Positions 18,282 to 25,758 of a DNA stretch of 64,000 bases are shown here, in pieces. This DNA is from Paraburkholderia hospita (lineage in GTDB: Bacteria; Pseudomonadota; Gammaproteobacteria; Burkholderiales; Burkholderiaceae), in the NCBI RefSeq assembly GCF_002902965.1, contig NZ_CP026106.1, positions 2,356,001-2,420,000 of the forward strand, read 5' to 3'. The position numbers and the translations under genes are program-made. Below the pieces are notes generated by a model. That model was not told where the DNA came from. It saw nothing but the letters and a program-made list of their open reading frames with translations, and made no database searches. Positions within the stretch are counted from its first letter, which is position 1, and each line of letters opens with the position of its first letter.

Positions 18282-18779
18282 TCACTTCCGCTTGAACGCG
18301 GCGCGCCGCTCGGCGCGCTCGTTGGCGAACTGGCTGCTGAGCGTCGAGTCCAAGTCCTTTCGCTCGACGTGGACGCCACAGTTCGGGCACACGTTGCTCA
18401 GCCCGACATCATGGCCACAGTCGCGATGCACGAAGCGCACCGCGATGTCCTCGTGCTTCTCCTTGCACCACGTTTCGCCCCACGCGCGCAGCGCGTGAAT
18501 CACGGGATAAAACGCCCGCCCTTTCTCCGTCAGACGATATTCGTAGCGCAGCGGTTTCTCGCTGTACGGATGGCGCTCGATCATGCCATCCGCTTCGAGC
18601 GACTTCAGACGCGTCGCCAGCATTTGCGGCGTCGCTTCCGTCTGGATCTGTATCTCCTCGAAACGCGCTGCGCCCATGTACAGCTCCCGCAGGACCAGCA
18701 TCGACCAGCGGTCGCCGACGACATCCAGCGACCGCGACACCGGACACACCGTATTGGCCTTCTCCGCGACACGTGCCAC
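18282..18779 (-). CDS. HxlR-family transcriptional regulator
   Basis: A 165-residue MarR-like winged-helix regulator: CPVSRSLDVVGDRWSMLVLR, FEEIQIQTEATPQMLATRLK and LRYEYRLTEKGRAFYPVI are the family landmarks. It has an unusual C-terminal extension with three cysteines and a histidine (HRDCGHDVGLSNVCPNCGVH), which resembles a zinc ribbon. The GTG at 18779 was chosen because a GGGAGAGGG site precedes it. It faces the isochorismatase/dehydrogenase operon and probably represses it through the palindrome at 18931-18947. Confidence 0.88.
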   Translation of the reverse strand: MARVAEKANTVCPVSRSLDVVGDRWSMLVLRELYMGAARFEEIQIQTEATPQMLATRLKSLEADGMIERHPYSEKPLRYEYRLTEKGRAFYPVIHALRAWGETWCKEKHEDIAVRFVHRDCGHDVGLSNVCPNCGVHVERKDLDSTLSSQFANERAERRAAFKRK

Positions 18780-18803
18780 GATCCCTCTCCCATCGAAACT
18801 CTT

Positions 18804-18817
18804 AATTTCATAGTAAC
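18804..18817. promoter_or_regulatory. Possible second half-site for the HxlR regulator
   Basis: The bases AATTTCATAGTAAC repeat the right half (TTTCATAGT) of the 18931-18947 palindrome, 25-38 bases upstream of the regulator's own start. It would allow autoregulation. Confidence 0.4.
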
Positions 18818-18925
18818 ACAAACGAGCATCGGCGTGCATACACACACGCTTTCTGCGCGCCTGTTGGCGGGCCGTGAGGGCTAATCCGAAGCCCTCGCAA
18901 ATCGACCCGCAAAGCCACGTCGCAC

Positions 18926-18953
18926 TTGACACTATGTTTTTCATAGTTATATG
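18926..18953 (+). promoter_or_regulatory. Promoter with embedded palindromic operator for the hydrolase/dehydrogenase operon
   Basis: A perfect TTGACA -35 at 18926-18931, 16 bases, then TATATG at 18948-18953. The spacer is almost filled by the perfect palindrome ACTATG-TTTTT-CATAGT (18931-18947). A bound dimer would block RNA polymerase, which fits a repressor such as the divergent HxlR protein. Confidence 0.75.
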
Positions 18954-19062
18954 CTGCGTCCACGTTAGCGATGCGCGAGACGTCACGCATCGTCCGATCA
19001 AGGCAGCCGGCGCCGGGTGCGGAACGCGAATTCGTGCGCACCCTTTTCGATGGAGAACTGAA

Positions 19063-19704
19063 ATGCCCAATACTGTTTATCGCGCGGAGCGCACCGGCCT
19101 GTTGCTGGTCGATCCGTACAACGACTTTCTGTCGGAAGGCGGCAAGCTGTTTCCGATGATCAAGGAAATCGCCACCAACGTCCGCCTGCTCGACAACCTG
19201 CGCGCGACGGTCGCCGCCGCGCGCAAGGCCGACATCCAGGTGTTCTACGTACCGCACCGCCGCTGGCAGCCGGGCGATTACGACAACTGGGATCATCCGA
19301 ATCCGACGCAGCGTCTGGTTCAGCAGCGTCACACGTTTGCAAAGGGAACTTGGGGCGGCGAATGGCATCCCGACTTCGTGCCGCAGGAAGGCGACATCAT
19401 CGTGCAGGAGCACTGGGCGCAAAGCGGCTTCGCCAACACCGATCTCGACTTTCAGCTGAAGCAGCAAGGCGTCACGCATGTGATCGCCGTCGGTCTGCTC
19501 GCCAATACGTGCATCGAATCCACCAGCCGCTTTGCGATGGAGCTGGGCTATCACGTCACGCTCGTGCGCGACGGCACGGCCGCTTTCTCGGAAGCAATGA
19601 TGCGCGCCGCGCACGAACTGAACGGCCCGACCTACGCGCATGAAATCCTGACGACGGCCGAACTCATCGCCGCGCTGCCCGCAGCGCAAGGAGCACAAGC
19701 ATGA
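19063..19704 (+). CDS. Isochorismatase-family cysteine hydrolase
   Basis: A 213-residue hydrolase with the complete Asp-Lys-Cys triad: the aspartate in LLLVDPYNDF, the lysine in HTFAKGTWGGEW and the cysteine in GLLANTCIESTSRFAMELGY. This group cleaves amide or carbamoyl bonds (nicotinamidase- and carbamoylhydrolase-like) or isochorismate. The ATG at 19063 has a GGAGAA site; the open frame upstream covers the promoter. Its stop overlaps the next start by four bases (ATGA), so the two are translationally coupled. Released acid or amine could feed the dehydrogenase. Confidence 0.9.
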   Translation: MPNTVYRAERTGLLLVDPYNDFLSEGGKLFPMIKEIATNVRLLDNLRATVAAARKADIQVFYVPHRRWQPGDYDNWDHPNPTQRLVQQRHTFAKGTWGGEWHPDFVPQEGDIIVQEHWAQSGFANTDLDFQLKQQGVTHVIAVGLLANTCIESTSRFAMELGYHVTLVRDGTAAFSEAMMRAAHELNGPTYAHEILTTAELIAALPAAQGAQA

Positions 19705-21278
19705 CACTCACTGGCTATCTGCTGATCGGCGCGCATGAGGTTGCTGCGACGGCCGGCACCATGAAGGCACTGAACCCCGCGACGAATACCACGATCGAAC
19801 CGGATTTCGCGTTCGGCGGCGTCGCGGAAGTGAATCTCGCGGCGCAACTCGCCGACGATGCATTCGACAGCTTCAACAACACGTCACTCGACGAACGCGC
19901 GGCGTTTCTCGAACGCATCGCTGACGGACTCGATGCCGTCGCGCCTGAACTTGGGCAGCGCACATCGCTGGAAACGGGCTTGCCTGCCGCGCAGCTCGAA
20001 GCGGAAACCGCCAAAGCGGCCACGCAGTTCCGCCAGTTCGCGACTGTGGTGCGTCAAGGGCGCTTTCGCCAGGCGACGATCGATCCCGCGCAGCCGGAGC
20101 GTCAACCGCGCCCGCGCATGGATCACCGGATGCAGAAGATCGCGCTCGGCCCCGTCGCGATTTTCGGTGCGAGCAACTTTCCGATTTCCTATTCGGTTGC
20201 GGGCGGCGATACGGCATCGGCGCTGGCTGCGGGCTGTCCTGTGATCGTGAAGGCGCATAACGCGCATCCGGGCGCCTCCGAGATCATGGGTCGCGTGATC
20301 CAGCGGGCCGTCGAAGAATCGGGCTTGCACGAAGGCGTGTTTTCGATGCTGCGCGGCGGCGGCAATGAAATCGGCGAAGCGCTCGTCGATCATCCGCTGA
20401 TCAAAGGCGTGACGTTCACAGGCTCTGAAGCCGGCGGCATGGCGCTGTTCCGGCGGGCGCAGCAGCGTCCTGATCCGATTCCCGTCTTCACGGAAATGAC
20501 GAGCGTCAATCCGACCTTCGTGCTGCCGGCTGCACTCGCTGCGCGCGGTGGCGCAGTCGGCGACGGCTTCGGCGAGCGCATGCTGGTCAACGTCGGGCAA
20601 GCGTGCCTGAAGCCCGCGATCCTGCTCGTGATCGATGGCCCCGGTTACACGGAACTTCGACAGGCGCTGATCGCTCGCGTCGAAACGATGCACGCGCGCA
20701 CGATGCTGACGCCCGGCATCTGGAAGTCGTACAGCGAAAACCTGGAGCGGCGCAAAGGCGCGGGCGCGGAACACATCGCGGCGGGCGGCAATGCGCAAGG
20801 CGCGTGGGACGGCCAGGCGGCGCTGCTCGTAGTCGACGGCGCGCGCATGCTTGCCGATGCGTCGCTGTCGGAAGAAGTGTTCGGTCCGGCTGCGCTGCTC
20901 GTGCGTGTATCGGATGTCGAGCAATTGATCGCGATCGCAAAGCAGTTCCGCGGCCAGCTGTCGGCGACGATGCAGATCGATTCCGCCGATCATGCGCTCG
21001 CCGCGCGCCTGTTGCCCGTGCTCGAACGACGTACGGGACGCATCGTGATCAATGCGTTCGCGCATCCGCAGGAAGTGTCGTATGCGTCGATTCACGGTGG
21101 CCCGTTCCCGGCGACTTCGGACAGCCGCTTCACGTCGGTCGGCATGACGTCGATCGAGCGCTTTCTGCGGCCTGTGTGCTATCAGGGTTTTCCGGACGAT
21201 CTGCTGCCTGAAGCATTGAAGCATGAGAATCCGCGTGACCTGTGGCGTCTCACGGATGGCGAGTTGTCGAAAGCCTGA
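19701..21278 (+). CDS. Aldehyde dehydrogenase (NADP+), ketoglutarate-semialdehyde-DH-like
   Basis: A 525-residue ALDH of the long type related to alpha-ketoglutarate semialdehyde and 2,5-dioxovalerate dehydrogenases. Landmarks: GPVAIFGASNFPISYSVAGG, GVTFTGSEAGGMALF, the base glutamate in FTEMTSVNPTFVLP, the cysteine in VNVGQACLKPA, and EEVFGPAALLV. The sequence around the cysteine differs from the common GQFCT form. Coupled to the upstream hydrolase by an ATGA overlap and followed by a strong terminator, so the two genes form a complete operon. Confidence 0.88.
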   Translation: MTLTGYLLIGAHEVAATAGTMKALNPATNTTIEPDFAFGGVAEVNLAAQLADDAFDSFNNTSLDERAAFLERIADGLDAVAPELGQRTSLETGLPAAQLEAETAKAATQFRQFATVVRQGRFRQATIDPAQPERQPRPRMDHRMQKIALGPVAIFGASNFPISYSVAGGDTASALAAGCPVIVKAHNAHPGASEIMGRVIQRAVEESGLHEGVFSMLRGGGNEIGEALVDHPLIKGVTFTGSEAGGMALFRRAQQRPDPIPVFTEMTSVNPTFVLPAALAARGGAVGDGFGERMLVNVGQACLKPAILLVIDGPGYTELRQALIARVETMHARTMLTPGIWKSYSENLERRKGAGAEHIAAGGNAQGAWDGQAALLVVDGARMLADASLSEEVFGPAALLVRVSDVEQLIAIAKQFRGQLSATMQIDSADHALAARLLPVLERRTGRIVINAFAHPQEVSYASIHGGPFPATSDSRFTSVGMTSIERFLRPVCYQGFPDDLLPEALKHENPRDLWRLTDGELSKA

Positions 21279-21297
21279 TCGCTTTCGATGACGCGAG

Positions 21298-21329
21298 GCC
21301 CGCGCACGGTGAACGTGTGCGGGCTTTTT
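21298..21329 (+). terminator. Rho-independent terminator
   Basis: Stem GCCCGCGCACG / CGTGTGCGGGC (one G-T pair), 5-base loop, then T5. It lies 20 bases after the dehydrogenase stop and just before the convergent reductase gene. Confidence 0.9.
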
Positions 21330-21339
21330 CCGTTTGTGT

Positions 21340-22326
21340 TTAGAGATCCAGCACCAGCAGCTCGCTTTTCGCGCGCGAGACGCACAGGGTCAGGAAGTTC
21401 TGCTGGTCGTCGGCATCGAGAATGCAATCCTGATGCTCGACCTCGCCGCTCAGATAACGCACCTTGCACGTCGCGCACAAGCCGGCTTCACACGACGTCT
21501 GCACGCCAATGCCCGCTGCCTTGAGCACATCGGCGATGCTCTTGTCGATGGGAACGGGCAGGCGTTGACCCGTGCTTGCGATCTCGACGGTGAATTCACC
21601 CGGCTTTCGATCAGCAGGCGTGATCGCGCGCTCCGGCGCCTTGAAATGCTCGCAATGCACAGCATCGCTCGGCCAATGGCCGGACGCGTCAGCGCATGCG
21701 CGCATGAAGCCCGCGGGACCGCAATAGTAGACATGTGTGCCGTCTTGCGCCTCATCGCGCAACAGTGCCGCGATATCGAGGCCGCGCGCCGGATCGCCAC
21801 CGTCGAAGTGAAAATGCAGCCGCTCCCGTTCGACGAGCGCCTGCAATTCATCCGTGAACGCCGCGCATTGCGCATCGCGCGCGCAGTAGTGCAGCTCGTA
21901 GTCCACGTCATCCGTATTCGCGAGCTGATGCGCCATCGACTTGAGCGGCGTCACGCCGATCCCGCCCGCAATCAGAATCACTTTGCGCGCTCCTTGCGCG
22001 AGTTCGAAGTTGTTGCGCGGCACGCTCACGCGCACACGGCCCTGCACCTGCAACTGTTCGTGAACGGCCTTCGATCCACCGCGTCCCTTCTCGTCACGCA
22101 GCACCGCGATCACATAACGATGCCGGTCCGCAGGTGAATTGCACAGCGAATACTGGCGGATGACACCGTTCGCAAGATGCACGTCGATATGTGCGCCCGC
22201 CGTGAATGGCGGCAACTCCGCGCCTTCGGGATCGACCAGTTCATACGACTGGATATTGCGGCCCTCGTAGCGGACCTGCCGCACGAAAAGCTCCAGCGTC
22301 GCCGCTGCCTGATTGAATGCTGTCAA
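21340..22326 (-). CDS. PDR/VanB-family ferredoxin reductase
   Basis: A 328-residue reductase: FAD/FMN-binding (IRQYSLCNSPAD), NAD-binding (KVILIAGGIGVTPLKSMA, YCGPAGFMRAC) and a C-terminal plant-type 2Fe-2S domain (TSCEAGLCATCKVRYLSG with the fourth cysteine in HQDCILD). It passes electrons from NAD(P)H to an oxygenase. The TTG at 22326 was chosen because a perfect AAGGAG lies 7 bases before it. It is 83 bases downstream of the Rieske oxygenase gene on the same strand, its obvious partner. Confidence 0.92.
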   Translation of the reverse strand: MTAFNQAAATLELFVRQVRYEGRNIQSYELVDPEGAELPPFTAGAHIDVHLANGVIRQYSLCNSPADRHRYVIAVLRDEKGRGGSKAVHEQLQVQGRVRVSVPRNNFELAQGARKVILIAGGIGVTPLKSMAHQLANTDDVDYELHYCARDAQCAAFTDELQALVERERLHFHFDGGDPARGLDIAALLRDEAQDGTHVYYCGPAGFMRACADASGHWPSDAVHCEHFKAPERAITPADRKPGEFTVEIASTGQRLPVPIDKSIADVLKAAGIGVQTSCEAGLCATCKVRYLSGEVEHQDCILDADDQQNFLTLCVSRAKSELLVLDL

Positions 22327-22409
22327 TTGATGTCTCCTTGCCACTTGCGTTCGCGCGCGTTGTTCGCAGATGCGGCGCCACTTCGGTACTGCGTGGCGCC
22401 GTGTCTCGC

Positions 22410-23948
22410 TTACTCGCGCGTCGACTGCTCCAGCTCATCCATCTTTGCGCGCACGAACGCGGCCCGCTCATCGCCCTTCAGGTGGTCGCTCTGCGTGAGA
22501 ATCGCGACGACAGCTTTCGAAATGCGGCGACGTTGCGCGACCTCTTCTTCGACGGTCGCAGCCTCGGGAATCTCGAACACGTTGCCGGAGCAATAGCTAT
22601 TCGGCGCGGCGCCGACATCGCGCAGCCACTGCGCGAACTCCGCCGGCGACGCCGCCGGGTTCGTGCCGCGCACGGCATCGCGCAGCATCTTGCGGAACAG
22701 ATAGAGGCCGGCGTCGAACTTGGTCGGATGCTCGAGCGAATGGACGGCGATCGGGCGTTGGCTGATGATCGCTTCGTAATCGCCCGGCGCGTACTGCGCG
22801 TCCTTGTAGTGCGCGCGCTCGCGATGGTTGGGCGGAATGGGCGGCATGTCTTCGAGCTTGTACTTGCCGAAGCGCTCGGGCCTGCGCATCGCCACCTGGC
22901 CTTCGAGGAAGTCGATGGTTTCATAGCCGACCATCGACTTATCGCCGACGCCGCGCGTATCGACGCCCGGGCCCATCACACGCCAGCCGATCATCTTGCT
23001 GTTCTCGTCATCGACGGGCACCGTCCAGCGGATCATGTGGAAGCGGCTGAACAGCTTCTTGTTCAAACCGTCTTCGGATGTGTACGCGTGCAGGCTCAGA
23101 TTCGGCAGCACCTGATGCTGGACGCGCACGAACAGATGATCCTTGTCTGCGCGGCGCGCGCCCGCGCAGGCGAGGCTGCGGCCTTGCTGCACGGGAATGA
23201 ACTGCATGTCGGGCGGCACTTCCATCGATGCCGCGCCGACTTCGTCGAACGTCGTGCCCTGATAGTGGCCGCCTACGACGTTCCTGCCCGCGTGCAACGC
23301 GGCCGCGTGGTAGTTGTCGGCGGCGTTGTCCTGGACCTGCAACCAGTTGCAGTGCTGGAAGTTGCTGTAGGGGACGAGCTCGTCCGTCGGCAGCACGGTG
23401 AAGTTGCCTTCCCATTCGGGAAACGGCAGCTCTTCTTCGGGCGGGCCCATGTAGGCGAACACGAGGCCGTTGCGCTCGACGGCCTTGTACGCGCCCTGAC
23501 GGATCGAGCATGCGTACTTCTCGGCTTCCGCCTCCTCGCCCTTCGGAAACGGCGCATGCAGACAGGTGCCATCGACGTCGAACACCATGCCGTGATAGCA
23601 GCACTGGATGCCGCGCTCCTGGATCGCGCCGTATTCGAGCGACGCGCCGCGATGCACGCAATGCGCATGCAGCAGGCCGACGCGGCCACTGCCGTCGCGG
23701 AACGCGACCAGCTCTTCGTTCAGGATCTTCAGGAAACGGGGCGTGTCGGTGAGTTCCATCGACATGCAGACGGGATGCCAGAAGCGGCGCATGTATTCGC
23801 CCGTCGGCGTGCCGGGACCCGTCTCGGTCAACTCGACATCGTGTGTCGGAATCTTGTTCGTGTGGTAGCCGCCGTAGGGAATCAGCTTCTTCACCACGGT
23901 GCCGCCCGCGCTGCCGCCCTTCTCCATCTGCTCCGACTTGATCGTCAT
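22410..23948 (-). CDS. Rieske oxygenase, large terminal subunit (aromatic-ring oxygenase type)
   Basis: A 512-residue oxygenase. The Rieske 2Fe-2S ligands are C97, H99, C116 and H119 (HAHCVHRG, CCYHGMVFD); the mononuclear iron site is in DNAADNYHAAALHAGR. The layout fits the single-subunit, phthalate/vanillate-like group served by a VanB-type reductase, as found next door, but it is longer than the roughly 350-450 residues usual there. It would hydroxylate or O-demethylate an aromatic or related substrate. ATG at 23948 with an AAAAGGAG site; frame open upstream. Likely controlled by the divergent GntR protein. Confidence 0.9.
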   Translation of the reverse strand: MTIKSEQMEKGGSAGGTVVKKLIPYGGYHTNKIPTHDVELTETGPGTPTGEYMRRFWHPVCMSMELTDTPRFLKILNEELVAFRDGSGRVGLLHAHCVHRGASLEYGAIQERGIQCCYHGMVFDVDGTCLHAPFPKGEEAEAEKYACSIRQGAYKAVERNGLVFAYMGPPEEELPFPEWEGNFTVLPTDELVPYSNFQHCNWLQVQDNAADNYHAAALHAGRNVVGGHYQGTTFDEVGAASMEVPPDMQFIPVQQGRSLACAGARRADKDHLFVRVQHQVLPNLSLHAYTSEDGLNKKLFSRFHMIRWTVPVDDENSKMIGWRVMGPGVDTRGVGDKSMVGYETIDFLEGQVAMRRPERFGKYKLEDMPPIPPNHRERAHYKDAQYAPGDYEAIISQRPIAVHSLEHPTKFDAGLYLFRKMLRDAVRGTNPAASPAEFAQWLRDVGAAPNSYCSGNVFEIPEAATVEEEVAQRRRISKAVVAILTQSDHLKGDERAAFVRAKMDELEQSTRE

Positions 23949-24024
23949 GACCACTCCTTTTGACTGTGGGTAAGTGAAGACCGCCGTTTTGACTGCCTTC
24001 CATCGTTTGAATACGGATACCGAA

Positions 24025-24038
24025 CTCTGTATACAGAG
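24025..24038. promoter_or_regulatory. Palindromic operator 1, GntR/oxygenase control region
   Basis: Perfect 14-base palindrome CTCTGTATACAGAG, placed 77 bases upstream of the oxygenase start. It is built from TCTGTA/TACAGA half-sites without spacer, the style of site used by GntR (FadR-type) repressors. Confidence 0.7.
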
Positions 24039-24110
24039 ATTAAGCATGTGCAGAAACCTCGCCAATCAAGGTTTACACCTAAGGTTGACCGGTTCGCGAC
24101 CGCGATGTAG

Positions 24111-24129
24111 TCTGTATCCAAAGTACAGA
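24111..24129. promoter_or_regulatory. Operator 2 with spaced half-sites, upstream of GntR gene
   Basis: The same half-sites as operator 1, TCTGTA and TACAGA, but separated by 7 bases, ending 8 bases before the GntR start. It suggests that the regulator also controls its own gene. Confidence 0.6.
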
Positions 24130-24137
24130 GGCTCACG

Positions 24138-24806
24138 ATGACAATGAAGTTCGAAAAGCTGCAGGTCCGTCCCGACTATGTCGAGGAGGTGTATCGGGTA
24201 CTTGCCGATGCGATTAGCGACGGGTCGCTCGCACCCGGCACGCGATTGACGCAAGAGGAGATCGCGGAGCAGTTCGCGGTGTCGCGTTCACCTGTGCTGC
24301 AGGCGCTGCGTCTGCTGAAGAAGGACGGGCTGGTGCAGGATGCGCCGGGGCGCGGGGTGCTGGTGGCGCCGCTCGATGTCGAGTGGACGAGTCATCTGTA
24401 CCAGGTGCGCGGCGCGCTCGATACGCTTGCTGCGAAGCTTGCCGCTGAGCGCGGCGCTGTGATCGATAGCGCGCTGATCATGCGCGGGCGGCTGGTGTCG
24501 AAGGGCAAGGATGTGAAGGCGATGATCGATGCCGATATTGCTTTTCATTCGGCTATTTATGAGGCGTCGGGGAATCCGCTGATCGTTGAGAGTGCGCAGT
24601 TGCATTGGGTTCATTTGCGCCGGGTGATGGGCGCTGTGCTGCAGTCTTCGCGGTTGCGGGATTCGATCTGGGATGAGCATCAGGGCATTGCCGATGCAAT
24701 TGCTGCGCGCGATGCCGCGCGGGCTGCTGAGCTTACCGAATTGCACACTAGCAGTGCGAGGCAGAATCTTGTTGCCAGGCTTGGGGAGATGCTGAAGGCG
24801 GGGTGA
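24138..24806 (+). CDS. GntR-family regulator (FadR/FCD type)
   Basis: A 222-residue regulator: N-terminal winged helix (RLTQEEIAEQFAVSRSPVLQ, ALRLLKKDGLV) and a C-terminal all-helical FCD ligand domain with the metal-binding-like DADIAFHSAIYEASGN and LHWVHLRR residues. FCD repressors commonly sense the acid substrate of the pathway they control; here that should be the divergent Rieske oxygenase pair. Its stop is followed at once, with no intervening base, by palindromic element copy B. Confidence 0.92.
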   Translation: MTMKFEKLQVRPDYVEEVYRVLADAISDGSLAPGTRLTQEEIAEQFAVSRSPVLQALRLLKKDGLVQDAPGRGVLVAPLDVEWTSHLYQVRGALDTLAAKLAAERGAVIDSALIMRGRLVSKGKDVKAMIDADIAFHSAIYEASGNPLIVESAQLHWVHLRRVMGAVLQSSRLRDSIWDEHQGIADAIAARDAARAAELTELHTSSARQNLVARLGEMLKAG

Positions 24807-24827
24807 TTTTTTGTCTGCGACGCTGGG
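24807..24827. repeat. Left terminal inverted repeat of copy B
   Basis: Begins TTTTTTGTCTGCGAC and is the exact complement of 25731-25751. Copy A begins with a related TTTGTCTGCGGC. Confidence 0.9.
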
Positions 24828-25078
24828 GTTGGGTTGGCTTTGTGCCGGCGTCCGCGTTTTGGCTTTGATGTTCATGCGGTGCCTTCCGGTTTTAGCCGTT
24901 GCGCTGGCATTCGCATTTTTTCTTCGTGCTTCGTGCGTTGTGCCTGTGCGTTTGCCTTTGCACTGGCATTCGCGTTTTGCCTTCGCGGCGCGGGTGTTGG
25001 GTTTGGTTTGCTTGTTCTTGCGCTGGCATCCGCGTTACGGTGTTTGCCGTTCACGCGTCGCCCCTGTGCGGGGCGGCA

Positions 25079-25112
25079 CCTACTTTTCTTTGCCGCCGCA
25101 AAGAAAAGTAGG
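25079..25112. repeat. 34-base palindrome, left outer hairpin of copy B
   Basis: Identical to 7951-7984 including the CGCC centre. Confidence 0.95.
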
Positions 25113-25281
25113 CAAAAGAAAGCGGCTAACACCGCCAACATTTCTTCCTGCCTGAGGGCCCCCAAATGGTCCTACGCTTCACACGGCAACGTGCTGATCA
25201 ATGCTCGTTGCCAACGCTTTGAATAGAAGCCTCACCCGCTTCAGACACATCCACAAGGGCTAGCGGCAGCGAGTGGTTTCT

Positions 25282-25421
25282 GCCGCCCAGGTGGCAAACT
25301 GTGTGTAGGTTGTCGCCCCGCACAGGTTAGTGCTGTTACCAGAAACACCAACCTTGCTGCTCAGTCCGGAGTGATGCGCGTATGGCGCGAAAGCCTACAC
25401 ACAGTTTGCCACCTGGGCGGC
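25282..25421. repeat. Inner 28-bp stem with 84-base variable loop, copy B
   Basis: Stem arms 25282-25309 and 25394-25421 are perfectly complementary and identical to those of copy A. The loop is unrelated to the copy A loop apart from its first bases (TTGTCGC). Confidence 0.9.
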
Positions 25422-25590
25422 CGAGGTCTATCTGGCACGGCGTGCTGCGACGCGGGCACATGAAGCGGGTGAGGCGTATGGAGAGAGCGTTGGCAACGCA
25501 CGCGTACAGATACGTTGTCGTGTGAAATACGGGGCCGTTGGGGGCCCTCAGGCAGGAACAAAAATTGGCGGTGTTAGCCGCTTTCTTTTG

Positions 25591-25624
25591 CCTACTTTTC
25601 TTTGCGGCGGCAAAGAAAAGTAGG
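25591..25624. repeat. 34-base palindrome, right outer hairpin of copy B
   Basis: Identical to 8464-8497 including the GGCG centre. Confidence 0.95.
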
Positions 25625-25730
25625 TGCCGCCCCGCACAGGGGCGACGCTTGAAGCACGTAGGCATAACGCGGATGCCAGCGCAAAGGCCAAAACCCAAAC
25701 CGGATGCCACCGCAAAACCAAAGCAAACCA

Positions 25731-25751
25731 CCCAGCGTCGCAGACAAAAAA
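25731..25751. repeat. Right terminal inverted repeat of copy B
   Basis: Ends GTCGCAGACAAAAAA; exact complement of 24807-24827. On the minus strand the T6 run comes 7 bases after the MFS stop codon. Confidence 0.9.
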
Positions 25752-25758
25752 GCCAAAT

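Larger units (their letters stand above)
24807..25751. repeat. Large composite palindromic element, copy B
   Basis: 945 bases, non-coding, with a perfect 21-bp terminal inverted repeat (24807-24827 and 25731-25751). From the ends inward: tandem units of about 60 bases with CTGGCATCCGCG (four left, two right), 34-base palindromes at 25079 and 25591, long inverted arms, the 28-bp inner stem (25282-25309 with 25394-25421) and a variable loop. It lies between the convergent GntR and MFS genes and starts on the base after the GntR stop; the far end is 7 bases from the MFS stop. A 72-base block before and through the left 34-base palindrome is identical to copy A. Confidence 0.9.
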
